A stretch of DNA of 10,926 nucleotides, taken from assembly GCA_002687255.1 (NCBI GenBank), contig NYZR01000024.1, positions 1-10,926 of the forward strand, in the 5' to 3' direction. Made by a program: the position numbers and the translations under genes. Below, piece by piece: positions 1 to 5,298 of the stretch (position 1 is its first letter; every line of letters starts with the position of its first letter). Under the pieces are notes generated by a model. That model had not been told where the DNA came from, did not search any database, and saw nothing but the letters and a program-made list of their open reading frames with translations. Source of the DNA: Candidatus Pacearchaeota archaeon. GTDB lineage: Archaea > Nanobdellota > Nanobdellia > Pacearchaeales > GW2011-AR1.

Positions 1-74
1 CGCTCACAGATACGAGGAGCTTCGCAGCGCAGCGAGAAAGCCCGCAGTGATAGTGAGTCGGAGAGAACTGCCCC
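1..74 (-). repeat. 74-bp dispersed repeat, copy A
   Basis: This segment aligns without gaps to 1295-1368. I count 60 of 74 identical bases (81%). Shared blocks include CGCTCAC, CGAGGAGC, CAGCGCAGCGAG, GCCCGCAG, AGTGAGTCG and TGCCCC. CTCAC near one end and GTGAG near the other can pair. In both places the copy lies downstream of an intron-bearing tRNA gene in the same relative orientation, with a GC-rich hairpin and the motif AGATAC in between. Copy A starts at the first base of the window, so it may extend further. No reading frame is conserved; the function is unknown. Confidence 0.75.
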
Positions 75-97
75 GTTCAAATCTCTTCCCCAGATAC

Positions 98-118
98 TAA
101 TGGCCCTTGGGGCCATTA
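98..118 (-). other. Hairpin abutting the 3' end of tRNA-Ile
   Basis: A perfect 9-bp inverted repeat (TAATGGCCC, 98-106, and GGGCCATTA, 110-118) with a 3-nt loop starts at the very next base after discriminator A73 of tRNA-Ile. It should form in the 3' trailer of the precursor. It may guide 3' processing or help stop transcription, but there is no T-run behind it, so it is not a standard archaeal terminator. Confidence 0.6.
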
Positions 119-241
119 TGATCCTGCGGAGATTTGAACTCCGGGCCTCTGGCTCTCTTCGACGCTCCGAAGAGAAAAAGCACCCTCATGGGCACCCATC
201 TTATAAGACCAGCGCTCTAAACCAGACTGAGCTACAGGATC
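119..241 (-). tRNA. tRNA-Ile(UAU) with a 47-nt intron
   Basis: The minus strand folds as a complete tRNA. Acceptor GATCCTG pairs with CAGGATC, with A73 at 119. The D-stem is GCTC/GAGC, the anticodon stem CTGGT/GCCAG, and the T-stem CGGAG/CTCCG with loop TTCAAAT. The loop after splicing is CTTATAA, giving anticodon UAU for the AUA codon. The intron (155-201) sits between positions 37 and 38. It fits a bulge-helix-bulge: bulge TAA, central helix CTTA/GAAG (three pairs plus an A-G mismatch), bulge AGA, and an intron-side helix GATG/CGTC. Mature length is 76 nt; CCA is not encoded. Most archaea read AUA with a CAU tRNA carrying agmatidine, so a genomic UAU is uncommon. A TATA-like box lies about 25 bp upstream. 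Confidence 0.93.
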
Positions 242-261
242 CTAATTAAACAGAAAAACAG

Positions 262-271
262 ATATGTAAAG
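262..271 (-). promoter_or_regulatory. TATA-like box of tRNA-Ile
   Basis: The minus strand reads TTTACATAT about 25 bp before the tRNA 5' end, inside an AT-rich stretch. Spacing and composition fit an archaeal TATA box. It also lies just beyond the methyltransferase stop codon, so the tRNA is probably transcribed separately from that gene. Confidence 0.55.
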
Positions 272-282
272 CTTTCTCTTTC

Positions 283-1224
283 TCACTTCTTACACAACAC
301 CAACGCCCGAGAACCATCTTCCTGTGGGAAGAACTCGACCTCACTGAAATAAATCCTCATCGCCTCTTCAAACTCCTCCTTCGAATACCGACGGATCGTT
401 GCCACGAGAATTTGATCACCCTTGTAGAACGCAATGAACTTGTCACCAAGGATTACCTTCTTATCCTTCTTCACGGTGTAATACGACTCAATCCTCGAGT
501 TCTTCAATCGAGTCCCAAACTCAAGCTCATCTTCTTTGAAACCAATCTGCGTCAAGATCTGACCCAAAAAATTATTATGAATATCCTCACCAAACCGCTT
601 CGCCACCGCCTCATCATTATCTGTCTTCAACCCCATCCCAATCAACAACGAATCAATATCGCCATCCATAGCCTCGGCAATCTCGTGCATGACCTCATGA
701 AGCTCAAAGTTGTTTACCGTCCCCCCAAGAAACAGAAAAAAATTCTTCCGAAACTTATCATCTCGTAACAACGCAGAAATATTCTCCAAGTTATCAAAGT
801 CAGAAATGTTCCACCGGAACTCAATGACTTCTCTCTTCTCCGCCTCCCTAATATTCTTAATAGCTTCAGTAACCATATAACTACTAATATCAATGGGGCA
901 GTATCGCACCGGAGCCTGCTTCGCAAGCGCATCAATACACGGAATCGCCTTCAACCCATCACCACAACCGATATCAATAATATTAATCCCGCTACCATTC
1001 AGCACCTTCTGAGAGATCTCACCGACATGCTTCTTGATCAACTGGAATTCCTTATGGGTGCTGCCCTTCTTCCCCTTCACACTATCAATATTCAAATACG
1101 CCTTCGCCTGCTCCTCCTCAAGATACCACAACTTAGAATCCGCAATATTCCACACTCTCGTATTCCCCTCAAGTGAATAACCCCGTCTGAGAAGTTCCTT
1201 GAAGATAAGATCATTAACTTTCAT
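283..1224 (-). CDS. EgtD-like SAM-dependent methyltransferase
   Basis: This 313-aa cytosolic protein is a class I SAM-dependent methyltransferase. The SAM-binding motif is IIDIGCGDG (82-90), the acidic loop after strand 2 is PIDIS (110-114), and LFLGGTVNNF (164-173) closely resembles the LFLGST.GN motif of the EgtD / Methyltransf_33 family. EgtD trimethylates the alpha-amino group of histidine in ergothioneine synthesis and is about 320 aa, so the length fits. The C-terminal third (SYY at 247-249, then the RRYSKEEF stretch from 278) is also EgtD-like but diverged. No ergothioneine sulfur-transfer gene is seen nearby, so the substrate is uncertain; another amino acid or a modified peptide is possible. 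The ATG at 1224 is favoured because a TATA box is centred 25 bp upstream. tRNA-Ile follows on the same strand. Confidence 0.8.
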   Translation of the reverse strand: MKVNDLIFKELLRRGYSLEGNTRVWNIADSKLWYLEEEQAKAYLNIDSVKGKKGSTHKEFQLIKKHVGEISQKVLNGSGINIIDIGCGDGLKAIPCIDALAKQAPVRYCPIDISSYMVTEAIKNIREAEKREVIEFRWNISDFDNLENISALLRDDKFRKNFFLFLGGTVNNFELHEVMHEIAEAMDGDIDSLLIGMGLKTDNDEAVAKRFGEDIHNNFLGQILTQIGFKEDELEFGTRLKNSRIESYYTVKKDKKVILGDKFIAFYKGDQILVATIRRYSKEEFEEAMRIYFSEVEFFPQEDGSRALVLCKK

Positions 1225-1242
1225 GCTAAAACCACCAAATAT

Positions 1243-1254
1243 CCCTTTTTATGC
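1243..1254 (-). promoter_or_regulatory. TATA-like box of the methyltransferase gene
   Basis: The minus strand reads GCATAAAAAGGG, centred about 25 bp before the ATG at 1224, which predicts a transcript starting at or next to the start codon. GGTGG lies 8-12 bases before the ATG but may not be transcribed. An imperfect inverted repeat GGAGA-N7-TCTCC (1264-1280, core TGATCA) lies just upstream of the box where an activator could bind; that role is inference. Confidence 0.6.
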
Positions 1255-1294
1255 CTTTGCCCAGGAGATGATCACTCTCCAATAAGAACATCTT

Positions 1295-1368
1295 CGCTCA
1301 CCGCTGCGAGGAGCACCACAGCGCAGCGAGGATGCCCGCAGCAAGAGTGAGTCGAAGAAAAATGCCCC
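1295..1368 (-). repeat. 74-bp dispersed repeat, copy B
   Basis: Second copy of the element at 1-74, 60 of 74 bases identical without gaps. This copy shows clear internal symmetry on the minus strand. TCTTCG-A-CTCAC at one end pairs with GTGAGCGAAGA at the other (11 pairs with one bulged base, counting three flanking bases). Inside, CGCTGCG and CGCAGCG form a 7-bp inverted repeat. It lies between tRNA-Glu and the methyltransferase promoter. It may be a structured RNA element or a MITE-like palindromic repeat. Confidence 0.75.
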
Positions 1369-1402
1369 ACAGGAAGAGAAGATCGGAGATACACAAAGGG
1401 GT

Positions 1403-1419
1403 TTGGGGCAACGCCCCAA
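1403..1419. other. GC-rich hairpin
   Basis: A perfect 7-bp inverted repeat TTGGGGC / GCCCCAA with loop AAC. It occupies the same place relative to the 74-bp repeat as the 98-118 hairpin does relative to copy A, with AGATAC between hairpin and repeat in both cases. This suggests the repeated unit is larger than 74 bp. Confidence 0.5.
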
Positions 1420-1498
1420 GAAAAGAAAAGCCATTCTCTCCGATTCACTATTGCTCGAATCCCCTCACCGGCTCGGGGACTCGCCACGGTGAACGGAG

Positions 1499-1510
1499 AT
1501 GCCCCCACCG
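1499..1510 (-). repeat. Direct copy of the tRNA-Glu 3' end
   Basis: ATGCCCCCACCG on the + strand is identical to 1560-1571, which holds the last 11 bases of tRNA-Glu and one flanking base. The two copies are 61 bp apart in the same orientation. Tail duplications of this kind arise when elements integrate into tRNA genes, but the interval is far too short for an integrase gene. It may be a remnant, or part of a structured trailer. Confidence 0.55.
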
Positions 1511-1560
1511 AGCAGGCGGCAAACTTCCGTGGGATTCCACCATGTGCTAATCCCCCTTTA

Positions 1561-1648
1561 TGCCCCCACCGGGAGTCGAACCCGGGTCTCCGCCGTTCTT
1601 CACCGAAGTGCGAAAGGGCGGTATCCTTGGCCACTAGACTATAGGGGC
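1561..1648 (-). tRNA. tRNA-Glu(UUC) with a 15-nt intron
   Basis: The minus strand forms a full cloverleaf. Acceptor GCCCCTA pairs with TGGGGGC (one G-U), with A73 at 1561. The D-stem is GTCT/GGAT, the anticodon stem CCGCC/GGCGG, and the T-stem CCGGG/CCCGG with loop TTCGACT. The spliced loop is CTTTCGC, anticodon UUC. The intron CACTTCGGTGAAGAA lies between 37 and 38. It makes a minimal bulge-helix-bulge: bulge CGC, central helix CTTT/GAAG, bulge AAC, and a 2-bp AC/GT stem closed by a UUCG tetraloop. Mature length is 73 nt; CCA is not encoded. Confidence 0.95.
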
Positions 1649-1670
1649 ATAAACACCAAAGAAAAAAGAG

Positions 1671-1682
1671 GCTTTTAAATCT
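1671..1682 (-). promoter_or_regulatory. TATA-like box of tRNA-Glu
   Basis: The minus strand reads GATTTAAAAGC about 28 bp before the tRNA 5' end. A T-run (CTCTTTTTTC, about 1660-1669) follows it and could also terminate the upstream 934-codon gene. Confidence 0.6.
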
Positions 1683-1740
1683 TGTCAATAAACTAAGAAG
1701 ACAACGTAAACCCCGGAGGGAAACGATTCGCAGGTTCCTC

Positions 1741-4545
1741 TCACTCTGTCAACAATCGTGGGGCGGTTGCCTGATAGATATTATACACCATTACCTGATC
1801 GGCCCAAGAAGATATCAACGAAGAAGAACCAAGAGAAAAGTCAGAAGAGGTTCTCTGAAGCTCATCATATTGCTGCTGCAAACGTAAGGCAGCAGCAGAA
1901 ACTCTCTGAAAAGCCTCATCCTCAACACGTCCGATCCTCTCCTCTTCATCCCTCAGAGAGCGCAACTCAGGATTATCCTCAAATTCCTCATCCTCAGCAC
2001 GGATTCCCCCACAAGTCGATTCCCAAAAAGAATAACTGTCAGAAGAGGCATCAACATATTCTTGATGAGCGAAAGCAAACTCATGAAAAGAAGGCATAAT
2101 TTCTGGATGCATAAGAAAAGAGGGATGATAATCTTTCACATCCCCCAGTAATCGATGAATCTTTCTTAAATTACCATGCTTAAAAGTAAAAGTATATGGA
2201 TGTTCAGCAAGTGCATGAAGATCTTCTGCTCGAATCCCTTCGAAATATTGCTCATCTAAATCAGGGCGAAAAATATTCCCCCAGACATAAGGCTGCCCAC
2301 AATCTTCACACGGATCACGGAACACACCAAAATTCTGCAAACGATACCGAGGATCAAACAGAACATAAGAAAGGGCCTTCGGCAACCCCTCTCCCCCCAA
2401 GGCTTCGGTAATACCAGAAAAGTGGTCTCGATAGAAAATCCTATTCTTCTCCTTCTTCACGAGAGCAGCCCTTCCAGTTTCATCTAAATCTACCTCTTGA
2501 TGGAAAGGAAGTCCAAGATCTGCAACATAACTTGCAAGCGCATGAGCAAGAAGGGGGCACTCTTCAGAAGAGGCATCCTTATCATTCTTAACTTGAAAAG
2601 CAAACCTGCCTCCAAGAGAAAACGTCTTGAAATAAGATCGGCCCGTCCGTCCCACCCGGAAAGAAGAATTGGAAACATCAAAATCATCAATCAGGTCAAA
2701 GTGCTCTGTCAACCGCTCAAGATCTGAAAGAGGAGCATGTAAAAGAACATGTGCCATAAAATCACGAAAATAAAGTTCTCCGAATTCCTCAGGACTTATA
2801 TCCACGACACCAGTGTATGTTCCCACAGGAAGTGCATCAGAAAGAGAATCAGAAAGAGATTCTCTCAAGGATATTCTCCCCCTGGGGGATAGCTGCTGCG
2901 AAAAAGAAAACTGTTGACCAGCAAGTGTCACCACAGAACCTTCTGCAACAGAAGCCTTTGGAGAAAGAGGGGCTAACCGATACACATCACCCACAGATTG
3001 ATCTCCGTTAGGAAAGAACTCCTTTGAAGTCAAGAAGAGCATATGATCTCCCTTAAAGAGAATTTCATACGCTTTATCAGGATCAAGCACACCCTCAAAG
3101 GCACGAATGTCATTCTTCTCAACAATCTCAGAAAGAGAAGCACCCTGGCTAGGCAAAAGACGAACAGATGCCGGAGAGGTATCAAGAAGAGCAGGCCTCT
3201 GATCCATGGAAAGCTCAATACTCTGATTGTCCTCGAGTTCCTCAAACTCTTTATGAGTGAGATATTTGCTTCTCAACTGTGGATCAATCTTCTCCTCAGT
3301 CAGGACTCCATCGTCCAACATTGCTCGCAGCACTCCAGGAAGCCTCCGATGAAAATGTTCTTCACTATACTGGCTGTATTCAGCCCCTTCTCGAATAGTC
3401 CAAAAAACAGACATCAATCGTTTATCTAAAAAATGAGGATCATGATAATCAAAAAGCTTGTCGTGATCAACAGCCGTTAAAGCCCACCTCTCCAAAATTC
3501 TCTGAGAATACCAATCCATGAAAGTGGAAGCATCATCCCCTTGCGTTCTTCCCTCATACCGCTCTCGCAAGGTTTTCAACAAAGCCTCCCTCACAAAAGG
3601 ATGCCCCCTGTCCCGTGAGACCCTTCTAGTTTGGTTCTCGAAGCCGGCGTCCTGAGCATGATCCGGATAAACCTCCCAAAGAGCATCTATAAAAGAAAGT
3701 TCCTTCCTAGATGACCTCACCAAAAGAGAAGCGTCATGCACACCTTGCCAAAGCGGTAAAAACCCATTAGAATAAGGAAGCTCCACACAATGCCCTCCAG
3801 AAGAACAAGGAACGAGACCTTGATCCTGCTCAACCTCACACCAAACATCAGAGCCATCTTCACGTCGAAGAGTAGTTTGCTTGAAAAGTTTCGCAGGCCG
3901 AACCATGTCTCTCAAGAAACCAACTAAAGAACTTGCAGCCGAAGAAACACCAGGGAGAACCTGAGATTCCTGCCAAAATGCCTGGACAGTATCCCAGCCA
4001 GAAGAAGGATCTTCCTTATGTGCCTCTGCGAAACCCTCCTCAAAAGTAAAAGCCTTTCCTAAAGTTTCCACAGCTTCTTTAAGATCGTGCTTCTTTTGAT
4101 AAAGTGCAAACATAATCGCCAAATCTTCTCGATCATCAAACGTCCTATGATATCGTCTCTCAAAAAGATCCTTAGACCCATTCCAAAGCCTCTCAATCCG
4201 GCGAGGATTCTTCGCTCCAAGAATCTCTTTTTCAGCACCCCACCTCTCCCTAAAAAGATCCTTCTTCTCCATCTCACCCCGGCTATCATAGGAACCGCTC
4301 CCTGAAGGCCAATTACATCGCATTTGCGCTTTCAGCTCAGGAACAGCAAGATCGGGAATATACCTCTTAGATAAATTCAAAATGCCTAGAAGATTCTGAG
4401 AAATCAGAGCATGCGCCTCCCCGACATTTCCATCCTCAAGAGACTTTCGAAACTCCTGCTCAAGAAATTCTGCTAGATTGGTAAACGCTGGCCCTGGCCC
4501 CAACCCTCGGGGATCTTCTTCTTGAATAGGAATAACCTTTTGCAT
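1741..4545 (-). CDS. Large protein of unknown function (934 aa)
   Basis: I do not recognise this protein. It is long, soluble and acidic, with no signal peptide or membrane helix. The N-terminal two thirds look mostly helical and charged. The stretch at about 540-590 is rich in Ser, Gly and Val and may be a beta-rich linker. Residues 628-760 resemble a kinase-like core in outline: a Gly/basic loop (VGRTGRSYFK, 631-640), a strand with Lys (FAFQVKND, 648-655), and an Asp...Asn segment (DPRYRLQN, 731-738). The Asp-Asn spacing is not that of classical kinases, so this is weak. CEDC (746-749) is the only CxxC pair. Residues 850-900 are Glu/Arg/Gln-rich and probably coiled coil. The ATG at 4545 fits a TATA box 25 bp upstream. 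Codons prefer T/G endings like the other minus-strand genes, so the gene appears native rather than newly acquired. Confidence 0.85.
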   Translation of the reverse strand: MQKVIPIQEEDPRGLGPGPAFTNLAEFLEQEFRKSLEDGNVGEAHALISQNLLGILNLSKRYIPDLAVPELKAQMRCNWPSGSGSYDSRGEMEKKDLFRERWGAEKEILGAKNPRRIERLWNGSKDLFERRYHRTFDDREDLAIMFALYQKKHDLKEAVETLGKAFTFEEGFAEAHKEDPSSGWDTVQAFWQESQVLPGVSSAASSLVGFLRDMVRPAKLFKQTTLRREDGSDVWCEVEQDQGLVPCSSGGHCVELPYSNGFLPLWQGVHDASLLVRSSRKELSFIDALWEVYPDHAQDAGFENQTRRVSRDRGHPFVREALLKTLRERYEGRTQGDDASTFMDWYSQRILERWALTAVDHDKLFDYHDPHFLDKRLMSVFWTIREGAEYSQYSEEHFHRRLPGVLRAMLDDGVLTEEKIDPQLRSKYLTHKEFEELEDNQSIELSMDQRPALLDTSPASVRLLPSQGASLSEIVEKNDIRAFEGVLDPDKAYEILFKGDHMLFLTSKEFFPNGDQSVGDVYRLAPLSPKASVAEGSVVTLAGQQFSFSQQLSPRGRISLRESLSDSLSDALPVGTYTGVVDISPEEFGELYFRDFMAHVLLHAPLSDLERLTEHFDLIDDFDVSNSSFRVGRTGRSYFKTFSLGGRFAFQVKNDKDASSEECPLLAHALASYVADLGLPFHQEVDLDETGRAALVKKEKNRIFYRDHFSGITEALGGEGLPKALSYVLFDPRYRLQNFGVFRDPCEDCGQPYVWGNIFRPDLDEQYFEGIRAEDLHALAEHPYTFTFKHGNLRKIHRLLGDVKDYHPSFLMHPEIMPSFHEFAFAHQEYVDASSDSYSFWESTCGGIRAEDEEFEDNPELRSLRDEEERIGRVEDEAFQRVSAAALRLQQQYDELQRTSSDFSLGSSSLISSWADQVMVYNIYQATAPRLLTE

Positions 4546-4556
4546 AAAAAAAGCAA

Positions 4557-4591
4557 GTAGTGCACCTTAAAAAGAATAACGGTGGTGCACC
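4557..4591 (-). promoter_or_regulatory. Promoter of the 934-aa gene with paired GTGCACC sites
   Basis: The minus strand reads CTTTTTAAGG (4565-4574), centred about 25 bp before the ATG, a good archaeal TATA box. Two direct repeats GT(A/G)GTGCACC (4557-4566 and 4582-4591, nine of ten bases identical) lie 25 bp apart and flank the box. Each holds the palindrome GTGCAC. Such an arrangement suits a dimeric repressor covering the TATA/BRE region; no regulator gene is identified. Confidence 0.5.
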
Positions 4592-4607
4592 CCACAAAAC
4601 TTAAATC

Positions 4608-4654
4608 TTCAACCTCATAGAAGTTGAATGAGATAAAGGTTCTAAAGAACCTTT
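4608..4654. promoter_or_regulatory. Inverted repeats before the DUF2065-like gene
   Basis: A perfect 8-bp inverted repeat AAAGGTTC / GAACCTTT (4635-4642 and 4647-4654, spacer TAAA) runs into the TATA box of the next gene. Upstream, TTCAAC (4608-4613) and GTTGAA (4623-4628) form a second inverted repeat. Both lie between the divergent promoters, so they are probable operator sites. Confidence 0.5.
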
Positions 4655-4660
4655 AAAAAC
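4651..4660 (+). promoter_or_regulatory. TATA-like box of the DUF2065-like gene
   Basis: CTTTAAAAAC is centred 25 bp before the ATG at 4681, so the mRNA is probably leaderless. The right arm of the 8-bp palindrome overlaps this box, so a bound protein would block TBP/TFB. Confidence 0.6.
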
Positions 4661-4680
4661 TTCCTTAACTACACAACACC

Positions 4681-4875
4681 ATGACAGCATCCATTCTCCT
4701 CGCCATCATCTCTGTCCTCATTATCCTCGAAGGCCTGTTCGTCGCCGTCTTCCCCAAAAAAACCAAACGACTCACGAACAAACTCTTCAAAAACCCCAAG
4801 AAGATCAAGACCATCGGACTGATCGAACTCTTGATAGGTATAGCGCTTTTTGTCCTCTCTCTTTCCCTCAGATAG
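4681..4875 (+). CDS. Small two-helix membrane protein, DUF2065/YjeT-like
   Basis: The 64-aa product has two hydrophobic helices (about 3-22 and 43-62) separated by a basic loop rich in Lys. LEGL (16-19), FPK (24-26), a conserved-looking IG (45-46) and the second helix closely match the layout of the DUF2065 family (E. coli YjeT, about 65 aa), whose function is unknown. The length fits the family. The positive-inside rule puts the Lys-rich loop in the cytoplasm. The gene sits 60 bp before the receiver gene on the same strand, but that gene has its own TATA box, so co-transcription is uncertain. The antisense frame covering this gene is a shadow. Confidence 0.7.
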   Translation: MTASILLAIISVLIILEGLFVAVFPKKTKRLTNKLFKNPKKIKTIGLIELLIGIALFVLSLSLR

Positions 4876-4876
4876 A

Positions 4877-4894
4877 TGTCACGATGAAGTGACA
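4877..4894. promoter_or_regulatory. Inverted repeat TGTCAC-N6-GTGACA
   Basis: A perfect 6-bp inverted repeat with spacer GATGAA begins 2 bp after the stop codon of the small membrane protein and ends about 12 bp before the TATA box of the receiver gene. It could be an operator for that gene. It lacks a T-run, so a terminator role is less likely. Confidence 0.4.
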
Positions 4895-4905
4895 ATAAAG
4901 CAAAG

Positions 4906-4915
4906 ATTTATATAC
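4906..4915 (+). promoter_or_regulatory. TATA-like box of the receiver gene
   Basis: ATTTATATAC is centred about 25 bp before the ATG at 4936, the strongest TATA match in the window. A leaderless transcript is expected. Confidence 0.65.
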
Positions 4916-4935
4916 TCTCCACAAATGGGCACCCC

Positions 4936-5298
4936 ATGAGCAGAACATTACTAATTGTAGAAGATCATACCGCCACAAGAGACCTTCTAAGAGAGCTATT
5001 TGGAATGGTTGGAGACTACGAGATCACAGAAGCAGCCAACGGAGCAGAAGCACTAACTCACCTAAGAGAGAGAACATATGATGCCATGACCACTGACGGA
5101 GACATGCCTCGGATGAACGGAGATGAGCTCCTCGAAACAGCAAGAAACGAAAACCGACTCCCAGGGAAATACGCCATGATCTCTGCAAACGCAAGCAAAC
5201 TCCAAGCAATGAAAGAAGAGCTCCCAGACATAAAACTCGTAAGCAAACCAGTAGACTTCACAGCAATCAAACAACTAAGCGACCACCTCTCATCCTAA
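4936..5298 (+). CDS. Stand-alone CheY-like response regulator receiver
   Basis: The 120-aa product is a single receiver domain with no output domain. The acidic pair is E9-D10, and the phospho-acceptor is D54 in the segment DGDMPRMNG. The conserved Ser/Thr is S83 (MISAN), and the Lys is K104 (SKPVD). All key residues are present, so it should accept phosphate from a histidine kinase and change partner binding. No kinase, CheA or flagellar gene is seen here. Length equals a typical CheY. Its stop codon overlaps the end of the convergent rhomboid gene by 9 bp. Single-domain receivers act in chemotaxis, phosphorelays or scaffolded signalling; which applies cannot be told. Confidence 0.93.
   Translation: MSRTLLIVEDHTATRDLLRELFGMVGDYEITEAANGAEALTHLRERTYDAMTTDGDMPRMNGDELLETARNENRLPGKYAMISANASKLQAMKEELPDIKLVSKPVDFTAIKQLSDHLSS

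Larger units (their letters stand above)
1225..1560. other. Structured gene-free spacer downstream of tRNA-Glu
   Basis: I see no credible gene here. The open frames match no recognised protein and cover the repeat and the tRNA antisense. Reading down from tRNA-Glu on the minus strand, the spacer holds a small GTGG/CCAC hairpin (1529-1540), an outer stem CCACGG/CCGTGG (1484-1489 and 1527-1532) enclosing a copy of the tRNA-Glu 3' end (1499-1510), a TCCCC/GGGGA hairpin (1460-1464 and 1475-1479), a 7-bp GC hairpin (1403-1419), and the 74-bp repeat (1295-1368). The methyltransferase promoter occupies the far end. The density of inverted repeats suggests a folded RNA or remnants of small mobile elements. 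Confidence 0.6.

Noticed and set aside
1..1368. CRISPR array
   Set aside because: Only two copies of a 74-bp repeat, more than 1.2 kb apart, with no regular spacers and no cas gene.
1272..1688. 138-codon minus-strand frame over tRNA-Glu
   Set aside because: It spans the promoter, tRNA, structured spacer and 74-bp repeat; the residues are translated RNA sequence.
1225..1740. Integrated virus or insertion sequence at tRNA-Glu
   Set aside because: The tail repeat is suggestive, but there is no integrase or transposase gene and only 61 bp lie between the copies.
4925..4939. Four-codon frame (MGTP) whose stop overlaps the receiver ATG
   Set aside because: The TATA box predicts a transcription start at or after about 4932, so the upstream ATG is probably not in the mRNA.
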